Of a DNA stretch of 34,272 nucleotides, positions 1-7,977 are shown in pieces. The notes under the pieces are model-generated. The model saw nothing but the letters and a program-made list of their open reading frames with translations, did not search any database and was not told where the DNA came from. Position 1 is the stretch's first letter. Every line of letters begins with the position of its first letter. The translations under genes were made by a program, and so were the position numbers. This DNA is from Caryophanales bacterium (GTDB taxonomy: Bacteria > Bacillota > Bacilli > Bacillales > DSM-4216): the NCBI GenBank assembly GCA_014896555.1, contig JADBKC010000016.1:1-34272 (forward strand), in the 5' to 3' direction.

Positions 1-40
1 ACCAAGAGGGCTTTTTTTATTCAAGTCCCCGAAAAAACTT

Positions 41-817
41 CTAACAGGAATGCTCTTCACAAATATATTTGGCTCTTTGGTGAAAAGCATTTGGTTCCAG
101 GAAATCATTTGGATAATTACGGATTCCCCTTTCATTCCAGGTATATGCAAACTTCATTAATTCTTTTATATAATCCTCTTTTTCTACCGGTAATGGATAT
201 AGTTCATATTGAGTATTTCCACTTAATACCTGAATGTTTTTCATTAATTGTTCGTGTATCTTTTTCATCTGCGTTTTGTCTCGGATGGAGTAAATGAAAA
301 TACTCTTACCAATATTAACTTTGGTTTTATGAAACTTTGGCCAAAACCTTTTTCTAGGTAAAATATCAAAAGAACTTTCGATCCCAATTGGGATAATAGG
401 AACCTTTGCTGTCATAGCAATCCAAACAGCTCCTAATTTCCCCATATACATCTTTCCAGTTGGACTTCTTGTTCCTTCAGGATAAATGCAAACAATTTTT
501 TCTTTCTTCAGTGTCCTTATAACTGTTCTGAAAGCCGAAGTATCCGCGGCATCCCTGTTTAACGGAATGGCACCCATTGCAAGGTGCCATTTCCGTGACA
601 AATAGGAATCAAAAGCCTCTTTTTTGGTTAAAAAGTGAACTTTTTGGTTTTTATAGTCTTTTAATATAGTGTGGATGATAAAATGATCAAAATAACTAGC
701 GTGATTAGCTACTATAAGAAATGGACCTTTTTCTGGTATATTTTGAAGCCCATTTACTTCTTTTATATAAAACTTTGTCATTTTTCTAATAAAGAAATCT
801 GATATTTTCTCCAACAT
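41..817 (-). CDS. plsC: 1-acyl-sn-glycerol-3-phosphate acyltransferase (PlsC/LPLAT family)
   Basis: Membrane-associated acyltransferase that would acylate lysophosphatidate in phospholipid synthesis. The sequence shows the family block I NHASYFDHF (HX4D catalytic pair) and block III YPEGTRS, with the PIIPIGIE block after it. The length, about 258 residues, is normal. The ORF track opens at a GTG at 829, but the AAGGTG ribosome site sits 9 bases before the ATG of MLEKISDFF, so I place the start at 817; the ATG at 826 is too close to that site. It follows ribB by about 13 bases and is probably in the same transcript, under the upstream TetR operator. Housekeeping PlsC or an accessory paralogue with a specialised acyl preference cannot be told apart from sequence. 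Confidence 0.9.
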   Translation of the reverse strand: MLEKISDFFIRKMTKFYIKEVNGLQNIPEKGPFLIVANHASYFDHFIIHTILKDYKNQKVHFLTKKEAFDSYLSRKWHLAMGAIPLNRDAADTSAFRTVIRTLKKEKIVCIYPEGTRSPTGKMYMGKLGAVWIAMTAKVPIIPIGIESSFDILPRKRFWPKFHKTKVNIGKSIFIYSIRDKTQMKKIHEQLMKNIQVLSGNTQYELYPLPVEKEDYIKELMKFAYTWNERGIRNYPNDFLEPNAFHQRAKYICEEHSC

Positions 818-830
818 GCCATTCATCACC

Positions 831-1475
831 TTAAATAGCTTTTATTTCTTGAATGTCATATTTTAAACGATATTCTTTCAAAGCTTCAATTGTAATGTAA
901 GGAAGTCTATACAATTCTTTAAATTCAAATAAATCTTTCTGTCTAGCCATTCTTCCATTCGCAAGAATTGTTTCAATTATAACTCCTGATGGTTTAAATC
1001 CAGCAAGTCTAGCTAAATCCGTAGAGGCTTCTGTATGGCCGTTCCTTGTTAAAACTCCACCCTCTCTTGACACTAACGGGAATACATGACCTGGTCTTAA
1101 TAGGTCTTCTGGTTTGGTGTTATTATCCAAAGCGACCTGGATGGTTTTTGCTCGGTCATAAGCTGAAACACCTGTAGTGACACCAAAACGAGGATGAGCA
1201 TCTATTGATACTGTGAATGCTGTTCGCATTTTTTCTGTGTTGTTTTCTACCATTTGAGGTAAGTTTAGACGCTTTGCAATGGACTCAACAATTGAAAAAC
1301 AAACAATACCTTTACCATGAGTAATCATAAAATTTATAGATTGTGGTGTAATTAATTCAGCAATTCCCATTAAGTCTCCTTCGTTTTCTCTACATTCGTC
1401 ATCGGAAACAAGGATCAATCCACCTTTAGATAACACTTCTAATGCCGTTTCAACAGAATCAAATTTATTCAACAT
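831..1475 (-). CDS. ribB: 3,4-dihydroxy-2-butanone 4-phosphate synthase, stand-alone
   Basis: Converts ribulose 5-phosphate to 3,4-dihydroxy-2-butanone 4-phosphate, a precursor of riboflavin. Family motifs are visible: SDDECRENEGDL (acidic metal/substrate loop), YDRAKTIQ, RPGHVFPL and RNGHTEASTDLARLAG. The ATG at 1475 is chosen over the longer ORF because TTTAGGAGGAAGA precedes it and the 33 extra residues resemble no RibB N terminus. At about 214 residues it is the monofunctional form; Bacillus normally has a RibA bifunctional protein within a rib operon, so this is an unlinked, probably accessory copy. There is no FMN riboswitch upstream. Instead a 16-bp palindrome matching the TetR operator lies 18 bases before the start, so control by that TetR is likely. 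Confidence 0.92.
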   Translation of the reverse strand: MLNKFDSVETALEVLSKGGLILVSDDECRENEGDLMGIAELITPQSINFMITHGKGIVCFSIVESIAKRLNLPQMVENNTEKMRTAFTVSIDAHPRFGVTTGVSAYDRAKTIQVALDNNTKPEDLLRPGHVFPLVSREGGVLTRNGHTEASTDLARLAGFKPSGVIIETILANGRMARQKDLFEFKELYRLPYITIEALKEYRLKYDIQEIKAI

Positions 1476-1493
1476 TCTTCTTCCTCCTAAATC

Positions 1494-1509
1494 GGGTGAC
1501 CAGTCACCC
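1494..1509. promoter_or_regulatory. TetR operator copy 1 (upstream of ribB)
   Basis: GGGTGACCAGTCACCC, an inverted repeat of GGGTGAC around a two-base centre. It matches the perfect palindrome in front of the tetR gene and lies directly before the ribB ribosome-binding site. Operator function is inferred from the duplicated sequence and its positions. Confidence 0.75.
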
Positions 1510-1522
1510 AAAAATATTGTTT

Positions 1523-1546
1523 TAAAAAAGGGAAAACTTATTTCCC
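1523..1546 (-). terminator. Intrinsic terminator after tetR
   Basis: On the minus strand GGGAAA, a short loop and TTTCCC are followed by six T residues, starting right at the tetR stop codon. The stem is only about 6 bp, so readthrough into ribB is possible. Confidence 0.5.
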
Positions 1547-2145
1547 TAATTTTTATTATTACACCCCAATCCATTTAGCACGAAGTTGATTAAAAATTCA
1601 ATTTTTTTTTCCACAGGTAAATCGAATATCAAATTCTTTGGCTGCAAAGAAGGAATCAACATGCAAACCATTGAAAGGATTAAATAACCCGTTACTTCAG
1701 GAAACGGGGTTTTAAAGATTCCTTGTTCCGCACCTTCTTTTAATAATTCACAGAACGGCTGTCTGAGGTCTTTAAATATCTCAAACACCTCATCTTGAAA
1801 ATCAGGGTGGTTTTGAAATTGATACCTGGACCACAAAATTACAAATGGAATATAATCATCATCAAATATAATCAAAGATTCTAAGCAAAGTTTTAATTTG
1901 TCCATTATAGAGCAATCAAGACTCATTATGGCATCTGATGTTTCGTTGAATTTTTCCACTACTGTTTCCATTGTGGCTAAAAATAACTCTTTTTTTGTTT
2001 TAAAGTAAAGGTAAATGGATCCCTTGCCAATTCCAGAAAGTGCTGCTATTTCATTTATATTTGCAGCATCATAGCCCTTTTCAGCAAATTCTTTGGCTGC
2101 AATCTCAATTATCTTCTGTCGCTTTAGTTTCTTTGGATCATCCAA
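1546..2145 (-). CDS. TetR/AcrR-family transcriptional regulator
   Basis: A 199-residue one-component regulator. The N-terminal helix-turn-helix is typical (IAAKEFAEKGYDAANINEIAALSGIGKGSIYLYF, shown in part by GIGKGSIYLYF at residues 38-48). The C-terminal ligand-binding domain, about residues 60-190, is variable and gives no ligand. The start codon is TTG at 2145, because the visible ATG two bases later is out of frame; AAAGGGA lies about 8 bases upstream. A sigma-A-like promoter and a palindromic operator precede it and a second operator copy follows it before ribB. I infer autoregulation plus control of ribB-plsC. FadR-like acyl-CoA sensing is one possibility, since the target includes an acyltransferase, but it is not shown by sequence. 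Confidence 0.9.
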   Translation of the reverse strand: MDDPKKLKRQKIIEIAAKEFAEKGYDAANINEIAALSGIGKGSIYLYFKTKKELFLATMETVVEKFNETSDAIMSLDCSIMDKLKLCLESLIIFDDDYIPFVILWSRYQFQNHPDFQDEVFEIFKDLRQPFCELLKEGAEQGIFKTPFPEVTGYLILSMVCMLIPSLQPKNLIFDLPVEKKIEFLINFVLNGLGCNNKN

Positions 2146-2165
2146 TTTAATTTCCCTTTCTTAGA

Positions 2166-2179
2166 GGTGACCGGTCACC
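2166..2179. promoter_or_regulatory. TetR operator copy 2 (upstream of tetR)
   Basis: GGTGACCGGTCACC, a perfect 14-bp palindrome between the tetR promoter -10 box and the TTG start. It shares both half-sites with the copy before ribB. Its place just downstream of the -10 box fits repression. Confidence 0.8.
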
Positions 2180-2186
2180 CATATTT

Positions 2187-2216
2187 AATATAAACATAAA
2201 AAGGTACAAAAGTCAA
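2187..2216 (-). promoter_or_regulatory. Sigma-A-type promoter of tetR
   Basis: On the minus strand TTGACT and TATATT are separated by 18 bases. The TetR palindrome begins 7 bases after the -10 box. Confidence 0.6.
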
Positions 2217-2257
2217 CAAATTATCAAAATATTTTCTCTTATATTTCAATTAAGACA

Positions 2258-2701
2258 TTATTCCTCAAGTTGTTGTTTTAGCACCTGTAAATTTTGATTC
2301 ACAGCATTTTTGAGATTATTTTGAATGAACTTCGAACGTAAAAAAATATGGAATATTCCTGTCGGCTCAATCTTTGCGTGATTTTTCAATAAAACACCTC
2401 CACTGTTTTCCAAAGGACTTATTTCATAACACATTGAGTAAGGAAACCATCCCCCAGAAACACTCATTGAAATTTTCTGATCTTGAACGTATTCAGTAAT
2501 TGATACATTTTCAAACATTTCTTTTCCGTTTACTTCTCTACATAATTGATACAAAGAATTTTTGTCGGAAATTTCTGGTTCTAACTTAGTAACTGATTTA
2601 ATGGCATAATTCCACTTGGAAAAATTCTCAAGTTTACTCAAATAAGAAAAAACTTTTTTGGCATCTGATAAAATCGTTAAGCTATTACAGAATTTTATCA
2701 T
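2258..2701 (-). CDS. SRPBCC-family protein
   Basis: A 147-residue protein with the look of a START/SRPBCC hydrophobic-ligand fold: N-terminal FSYLSKLENFSKWNYAIKS helix region, central strands, and a long C-terminal helix with KNAVNQNLQVLKQQL. The exact ligand or enzymatic role cannot be read. AGAGAGGG precedes the ATG. It begins 65 bases after the ArsR-type regulator and in the same direction, a common pairing for this family, so the two are probably co-transcribed. Confidence 0.75.
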   Translation of the reverse strand: MIKFCNSLTILSDAKKVFSYLSKLENFSKWNYAIKSVTKLEPEISDKNSLYQLCREVNGKEMFENVSITEYVQDQKISMSVSGGWFPYSMCYEISPLENSGGVLLKNHAKIEPTGIFHIFLRSKFIQNNLKNAVNQNLQVLKQQLEE

Positions 2702-2766
2702 GTTATCCCTCTCTTTTCTACATGGTTTGTTCTTATATATTCAAAATAGGTATTACCTACTGCTCC

Positions 2767-3093
2767 TTACCTACTGATCCCACATTCCTTTTCTACAATT
2801 TTGATTAACGTTTTTAAATTTTGTAGTGTTTCTGTAGCTTGTAATGTATACATATTTTGGTTGCCTTCTTTTCTCATTTCAACTATTTTAGCATCTTTCA
2901 ATATTTTAAGGTGATGAGAAATAGCCGGTCTTGAAATGTTGGTTAAAGCTGTGATCCGATTGACATTTAGTGTTCCATTTTTAATCAGAATTTGGATTAT
3001 GTCTTGTCTAACAGGATCCCCTAACGCTTGAAATAATGGAATGTTTTTTCTGAAAGAAGTAATTAAAGATTCTTGGTCCGATGAATGGCTCAC
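2767..3093 (-). CDS. ArsR-family winged-helix regulator
   Basis: About 108 residues. The winged-helix core is clear: FQALGDPVRQDIIQILI, then ITALTNISRPAISHHLKILKDAKIV and the wing EGNQNMYTL. The metal-binding ELCVCDL motif of ArsR/SmtB is absent, so it is the non-metal ArsR type often paired with SRPBCC proteins. I choose the GTG at 3093 (VSHSSDQ), preceded by GAAGGGA. The longer ORF in the track adds 46 hydrophobic residues that are translated promoter sequence. A palindrome and a good promoter lie directly upstream, suggesting autorepression. Confidence 0.85.
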   Translation of the reverse strand: MSHSSDQESLITSFRKNIPLFQALGDPVRQDIIQILIKNGTLNVNRITALTNISRPAISHHLKILKDAKIVEMRKEGNQNMYTLQATETLQNLKTLIKIVEKECGISR

Positions 3094-3114
3094 TTGTGTC
3101 TGTCCCTTCGTAAG

Positions 3115-3163
3115 TAAGTTTAAACTTATAAACCTATAATACCATGTTTTCATAAAAAGTAAA
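3115..3163 (-). promoter_or_regulatory. Promoter and palindromic operator of the arsR-type gene
   Basis: On the minus strand TTTACT (3163-3158) and TATTAT (3141-3136) are separated by 16 bases. The perfect 14-bp palindrome TAAGTTTAAACTTA (3115-3128) follows near the expected transcription start. That layout suits repression by the ArsR-type protein. Confidence 0.6.
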
Positions 3164-3231
3164 GAAAATTTAAAAATTTTTAAGATCGTTAATAAAGGGA
3201 AGCTGAAAAGTAAGCGTAAAAAAATCCACAC

Positions 3232-4825
3232 CTACAAACATAGATGAGGATGCTTTATACTTTGATTAAGATTTTTTCTGGGTACATGAAAAATATCCGA
3301 AAGAATTGCTGACCAATGCAATAGATGGTCCAGCTGATCGTTATCTTTCGTATCCATTCTGGGACTCTTTTCGATTAGATAGGTAAGGTAGTAAATCGGT
3401 TGTAATCTGATTTCCTTTGCCGTTTCTGCTATCCTTAAAATAATGGCACTTGAGTGAGCTCCTTGTGCAGTGTTGCAAATAAAAAGTTTTTCCTGCCAAT
3501 TACGAACTGGAGCGCTCACTCCGATTATTATCAATTTTTTAAACATCAATCCTCTAAGAAAGCCACAAAACGTTCCAATTGGTTACGACAATATTTGATC
3601 GCCTGGCCATATGCACTTTTTGGCAACACCTTCTGTTAGTTCAAGAAGCCATGTTTAAAAAAGTATTCAACATGGGTTGACTGCGCTCTAAGCAGTCTTG
3701 ATATTGTTCTTCTGCCGTTTTATCTGTTTAGTCACGTTCAATCTCAAAGAGCCTGTTACAAAAATTGAGTCCTTCTTTTGCCGTAAGAGTGGAGGACTTC
3801 GCTGACTCCGGAAGAGCTATCAGGTCTTTTGAAAATTTGCGCCATGCCATTCGCCCAACAGACAACCAGTTTAATATCCGGAAGGCTGTTATAGCCCGCT
3901 AGCCACCCACGTGAAGGTACCCTTCAAAAAATTCCCAGGGATTCTTGCTTGCGCGTATCCGCTGATAATCCTAAAGAATATAGACCGGACCCTATCATCC
4001 TGTGTGGTACAACCATTCGTATGAAGAGGATGTCGCAGAACGTCCTGGCGCTCCTTGAGAACTTGTAATGTTATCTCATCCGCGCAAAGGATATTCTGAT
4101 TTAAAAGATAGGCATACATACGGTCGTAGATCAGTCGGAGCCATGTCTCTGCACAATAAATCATCCAATTGGCCATTATTTGGCGTGATAATTTAACACC
4201 AAATCGGGCAAACTTTTTCTCTTGGTGATATAATGGCATACTTCCTGCATATTTCTTTTTCATAATATAGACCATCGCCGAAGGGGATGCGATGCTCCCC
4301 GGATAAACGGAAGCTGGAGCTTTTGCTGTGACAATTGGTGCCTTGAATTCATGTTATTCGTAATGTCGGCAGCTGTATATATGTTTTATATGTTATACAA
4401 CTTTGACTTGTGCAGGGATCACTTTCCTTACGTACTTCCAAACTAATTTCATGCAAAGGGCCACCGCAATACGAACTAACCTGGTCTTCATGAGCCAGGC
4501 GGTATTCAATCGTTTCTACATGTAGATTTTCAAATTTGGATTCATGCTGACCCTTCTTCTTTTTACGAAGATATGTAATGATTTCAATATTAGGTCCTTG
4601 ATTTTGGGATCAGCAGTCATATCTGCTTCATTAAAAAGGGGATAGCTGATCATGATTCGTTTTTTCGCTTAAAGCCCCGAAATTGGCTTTGTTTACTCAG
4701 TCGGAATTATACTTCAAACCATTTCAATTTCGCCTTAAATTCCTTATTTTGCTATTCATTCAAGCAATGCCAAACGGATTTTCAATTCTTCTGTTGTGAG
4801 GGGGCGTTAGAGTGGTTGTTTTCAT
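3232..4825 (-). pseudogene. IS66-family transposase (tnpC), multiply frameshifted
   Basis: Pieces of IS66 transposase can be read in changing frames. The N terminus begins with MKTTTLT at 4825, and after a frameshift LTTEELKIRLALLE. Near 4640-4420 come FNEADMTADPKIK, EITYLRKKKKG-like sequence, VETIEYRLAHEDQV and CGGPLHEISLEV. At 4275-3889 the catalytic core ARFGVKLSRQIMANWMIYCAE, YDRMYAYLLNQNILCADEITLQVLKE is readable. At 3549-3232 the C terminus LFICNTAQGAHSSAIILRI, YYLTYLIEKSPRMDTKD appears. Stops and frameshifts separate all these blocks, so no functional protein is made. Several ORF-track entries here are pieces of this one gene. Confidence 0.85.
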
Positions 4826-4879
4826 ACTAATGAAATTCGACATAAGACGACGAATTCCGCTTTTTTTAAAAAAATTATT

Positions 4880-4907
4880 TTAAATTATGGTGCGGATTGT
4901 AACTTCT
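4880..4907 (-). pseudogene. 3' end of IS66 tnpB (piece separated by IS21 insertion)
   Basis: Reading the minus strand and deleting 4908-7106 (the IS21 element plus one CTTCT copy) restores an uninterrupted reading frame across the site: LRLDDGLFIEQHDAHPEV, then TIRTII and a stop at 4880. This matches the C terminus of IS66 TnpB (WLLDGLxIEQxxAHPEV). The upstream piece lies at 7107-7153. Confidence 0.65.
4903..4907. repeat. Target-site duplication of the IS21 element, copy 1
   Basis: CTTCT immediately outside the TGT terminus at 4908; the same five bases follow the ACA terminus at 7102-7106. Confidence 0.85.
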
Positions 4908-4967
4908 TGTCAACACCGATTGAAAATTCCCCAATTTCAACGAAATGAAATTCCCCATTTTGAACGA

Positions 4968-5741
4968 TTAATTCGATAACTGGGCAGGATAAAGACCTGC
5001 TTTTTTCTTTTCTCGGAGGCGGTAAGAATCTCCTTTAATGTTAAAGGTAATGGCGTGATGTAAAAGACGATCTAAAATGGCTGTAGCTAATACATCATCG
5101 CCGAATACTTTTCCCCATTCGAGATAGGATTTATTCGATGTAAGAATCATCGCTCCTTGTTCATATCGTTTCGATCGTTTCGATATGACTTGAAAAAACA
5201 CATTCGCCGTTAGTTCATCAAAAGGAAAATATCCTACCTCATCTATAATGAGTACGTCTGGGCGACTCCAACGATTGACTAAACGTTGGAGAGTCCCTTT
5301 TTCGTTTGCCTTTCGGCATTCTGCCACTAAATCGCCTGCGGTTACAAATAAAGCGGTATATCCTTGAGTAATAGCTTCGATCGCAAAAGAAATGGCTAAA
5401 TGTGTTTTCCCAACACCCGGTGGACCTAGTAAAATTCGATTTTCCCCATTGGCAATAAACCGACAGGTAAGCGTTTCTTTTACTCTCTTTTCACTGATAC
5501 TCGGTTGAAAAGAAAAGTCAAAATCATGAATCGTTTTGATATAAGGTAGTTTTGCTCGTTTCATTCGCTTTTCTAGTTGCTGAGACTCTTGATATTCCAT
5601 CTCTTGTAAAACAATAGTGTTTAGAAATTCAGAATATGATATATTATCTCTAGAAGCGTCTTCTAATAAATGATCCAGTTGGTGGGCTGTGTGATGCCAA
5701 CCGAGTTTTTGTAATCGTTCGATTAACATGTCCTTCATCAT
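4968..5741 (-). CDS. istB: IS21-family helper ATPase IstB
   Basis: A 257-residue AAA+ ATPase related to DnaC that assists the IS21 transposase in target selection. The Walker A motif GPPGVGKTHLA is near residue 106, Walker B VLIIDEVGYFPF near 164, and the sensor region LTSNKSYLEW near 201. Length is normal for the family. Its ATG overlaps the istA stop (ATGA), the usual coupling of this pair. The gene itself looks intact. Confidence 0.95.
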   Translation of the reverse strand: MMKDMLIERLQKLGWHHTAHQLDHLLEDASRDNISYSEFLNTIVLQEMEYQESQQLEKRMKRAKLPYIKTIHDFDFSFQPSISEKRVKETLTCRFIANGENRILLGPPGVGKTHLAISFAIEAITQGYTALFVTAGDLVAECRKANEKGTLQRLVNRWSRPDVLIIDEVGYFPFDELTANVFFQVISKRSKRYEQGAMILTSNKSYLEWGKVFGDDVLATAILDRLLHHAITFNIKGDSYRLREKKKAGLYPAQLSN

Positions 5742-6999
5742 ACAGTTTCACCTTCTTCCAATGCTGCGTAAGCAGCGAGAAGACGTTGTTCTACTTTTGG
5801 AGATGGGGCAGAAGATGAAAGGTCGTTGGTCGCCAAACCTTGAACGCCTTTTATTTTCTGTCCTTTTTCGTTTGAATAGATCCCTTCACAATGTTCCATT
5901 TGGATCTGTGCGGATGCCTGCCCAATCCATATCGGATGTCTCGCGATACATTCCTGTTCATCATAAATCTCATATGATGGTTTAGCGTTTCTTTTATTTT
6001 GACCGTTTGTCCTGCGAAGCGATAGGGAACAGAATATTTTTTTCCTCTGTATGAAACAAAACAATCTCGACTGACCTCTCGTGTTTCCCAACGATTCGTA
6101 GGGAATAACGGTTTGACTCCCCATGATTGAAGGAACTTCTGTTCCTTCTCAAAACGTTGAATCGGCGGTTCTTTCGTTGTTTGATTCGGTTTTCGATTGG
6201 CTACTTGATCCAGCCAAGTTCGAATGTCTTCGTTTAAGGCTTGAAGAGTAGATTCATGCTTTCGTTGAAAAAAATTCTCTTTTAAATACTTGACTACTCT
6301 TTCTACTTTTCCCTTTGTTTGGGGACGTTTCGGTCGACATGCTTTTGGAATAATACCGTAGTAGGCTAGAAAATCCTCAAACTTTCGGTTAAATCGAATT
6401 TCCACTGGAGTATGTTTGAGAACAACGGTTTTCATGTTGTCATAGAGAATTTGTTCAGGAATACCGTTAAAATAAGCAAATGCGTTCATATGGCATTTCA
6501 TTAAGGTTTCCATATTCATATTGGTGGTAAACTCCACATATTTCATCCGAGAATAACCAAGTACCATAACGAACGCATAAATATCTTGGTATTGATTGGC
6601 CACCATATACTTTCCTACGTAGGCCCAGTCCATTTGGGCTTGTTTACCTGGTGGTGTTTCATACCGTAAGGTAGCTTGTTTCTTTGGCTGTTCTCGATAA
6701 GGTCGAACAAAATCTCTTAATATCGTAATCTTGCCGGTGTATCCCATCGCTTGTATTTCCTCTAAGAGAACGACACAATTTGTGGTCCCTTCTTGTATTC
6801 GTTGAAGAAGATAGTTTTTATAAGGATCGAGTTTACTTTCTTTCTTTTTCTTATTGACTTTGCGCTCTGGAAGCTTGTCCTCCTTGAGATACTTATGGAT
6901 GGTTTTCCGATCAAATCCTGTTTCTTCGACAATTGCCGTTTGCGTCCAGCCTTTCTGATACAACTCTCGAATCATAAAAAACTCCCCAATCTTCAGCAT
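5738..6999 (-). pseudogene. istA: IS21-family transposase IstA, single-base frameshift
   Basis: The N-terminal helix-turn-helix is WTQTAIVEETGFDRKTIHKYL (quoted in part: AIVEETGFDRKTIHKYL). The DDE integrase core follows: D in AQMDWAYVGKY, D in ILYDNMKTVV, E in KGKVERVVKYLKENF. The first frame runs from 6999 and goes astray after KIKETLNHHM; the genuine C terminus EIYDEQECIARHPIWIGQ continues in the frame of the 5738-6124 ORF up to the stop that overlaps istB. Adding one G at ATG(G)AGATT near 5972 restores one continuous protein of about 420 residues. It is one gene broken once, not two genes. Confidence 0.9.
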
Positions 7000-7101
7000 C
7001 GTTTCTCCACTCCATCTAAGACGTTGTTTCGAAACGATTATCTGTTATTATTGGGGAATTTTAAACCGTTGTTATTGGGGATTTTATCACCGTTGATTAC
7101 A

Positions 7102-7106
7102 CTTCT
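7102..7106. repeat. Target-site duplication of the IS21 element, copy 2
   Basis: CTTCT directly after the ACA terminus at 7101, identical to 4903-4907. Confidence 0.85.
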
Positions 7107-7153
7107 GGATGCGCATCATGTTGTTCGATGAACAAGCCGTCGTCTAGTCTTAA
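7107..7153 (-). pseudogene. IS66 tnpB tail, upstream piece
   Basis: The minus strand reads LRLDDGLFIEQHDAH, in frame with the piece at 4880-4907 once the IS21 element is removed. Upstream of it no further TnpB sequence is recognisable, so the rest of the gene has been lost. Confidence 0.55.
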
Positions 7154-7216
7154 CTTTTGCTTTTGAATATTTACATGAAACCAAACTGTTTATTCAAAAA
7201 ATGAACACGTATAGAT

Positions 7217-7252
7217 CAGAAAAGTAGCTGCTTAAATTCAGCTATTTTTCTG
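7217..7252 (-). terminator. Hairpin downstream of the GNAT gene
   Basis: CAGAAAAGTAGCTG pairs with CAGCTATTTTTCTG with one G-T wobble and an 8-base loop. It lies 3' of the minus-strand acetyltransferase at 7383. There is no long T run outside the stem, so termination strength is uncertain. Confidence 0.45.
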
Positions 7253-7382
7253 TAATGATTCATTTTCTCTAATCAATACTTTCATTTTATACTGGCTATT
7301 GTTAAAAATCATCCTAACCTTTACATTTTTTTCTATTCCTAACAGCCCGCACAGCCTCCACTTTCGTTTTCTAAAAAATTCT

Positions 7383-7835
7383 TTACAGATCTTTTGATAA
7401 ACGTATCATATCTCTGCATTGTATACCGTTTTCAAATATTTCCTCAGAATAATGTCGAATGAAGAAATCCCTATCTATTCCCGTTATTCTAAAGCCACAT
7501 TTTTGATAAAGGATAAGTGGTGCTATACTTGAATTTCCGGTACCTATTTCCATAGTTTTGTACCCTTGATTTTTCGCATTTTGTTCAGCGTGCTGGACTA
7601 ACTGTTTTCCAATCCCATTCCCTTGGTTCTCTTTTTTAACGGCAATATTGACTAACTCAACTGTTCCTAGTCTTGTAGGCAATAATATATAGACTCCGAT
7701 GATTTGTCCATTATCTTCTGCTATAAAGCATTGCCCTCTTTTTATATATCCCTCGACAAATTCTTTGGAAGGATCTGCTAACAATAGTAAATCCATTGGA
7801 GGGGCTTCGTTTGAATTCAATTTTCTAATCTTCAC
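7383..7835 (-). CDS. GNAT-family N-acetyltransferase
   Basis: A 150-residue single-domain acetyltransferase. The acetyl-CoA pyrophosphate loop is QGNGIGKQLVQHAEQ near residues 72-86, preceded by the strand VELVNIAVKKE, and followed by APLILYQKCGFRITGIDRDFF, the usual C-terminal signature. The start is GTG at 7835, with GAAAGG about 10 bases before it; no better in-frame ATG is present. The substrate cannot be deduced. It is the second of two tandem GNAT genes in the same direction. Confidence 0.88.
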   Translation of the reverse strand: MKIRKLNSNEAPPMDLLLLADPSKEFVEGYIKRGQCFIAEDNGQIIGVYILLPTRLGTVELVNIAVKKENQGNGIGKQLVQHAEQNAKNQGYKTMEIGTGNSSIAPLILYQKCGFRITGIDRDFFIRHYSEEIFENGIQCRDMIRLSKDL

Positions 7836-7974
7836 GACAATCTACCTTTCTTAAGAAGCGCAACCAAATTTTTAAAGGTTCCTGTGGATTCACAGTAAGA
7901 AAATTCTCATCCTTTAGATTATCAATGTCGATCCCATCACAATTGATAGTTTCGGGAAAGTTTAGACTTTTCAA
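7825..7974 (-). CDS. Possible small ORF or gene remnant between two GNAT genes
   Basis: A TTG-initiated frame of 49 residues (LKSLNFPETINCDGIDID, then KDENFLTVNPQEPLKIWL) fills the space between the two acetyltransferases and overlaps the start of the downstream one by 11 bases. No strong ribosome site is seen and I recognise no family. It may be the tail of a lost gene rather than a translated product. Confidence 0.25.
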   Translation of the reverse strand: MKSLNFPETINCDGIDIDNLKDENFLTVNPQEPLKIWLRFLRKVDCRED

Positions 7975-7977
7975 GAG

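Larger units (their letters stand above)
4908..7101 (-). mobile_element. Complete IS21-family insertion sequence (2194 bp)
   Basis: The ends begin with TGT and end with ACA, as in IS21 elements. Both termini carry the related multi-copy repeat containing AAAATTCCCCAAT or AAAATCCCCAAT, at equal distance (25 bases) from the tips. The element holds istA and istB in the normal overlapping order and is flanked by a 5-bp direct repeat CTTCT. It inserted into the tnpB end of an IS66 element. Clean ends and duplication indicate a fairly recent insertion, but istA is frameshifted so this copy should not move by itself. Confidence 0.93.
3210..7153 (-). mobile_element. Degenerate IS66-family element, interrupted by an IS21-family element
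   Basis: The left boundary is GTAAGCG at 3210, the usual terminal sequence of IS66 elements. Inside are a heavily frameshifted tnpC (3232-4825) and the end of tnpB (4880-4907 continuing at 7107-7153). The other terminus (CGCTTAC) is not visible, so the element is truncated at its 5' side. The intact IS21-family element 4908-7101 lies within it. Confidence 0.8.

Noticed and set aside
1476-1545. FMN riboswitch before ribB
   Set aside because: The leader is only about 70 bases, filled by a terminator and a TetR operator; no RFN-element sequence is present.
5738-6124. Separate gene between istA and istB
   Set aside because: Its C-terminal half is the displaced C terminus of IstA; the N-terminal half is an out-of-frame reading of istA.
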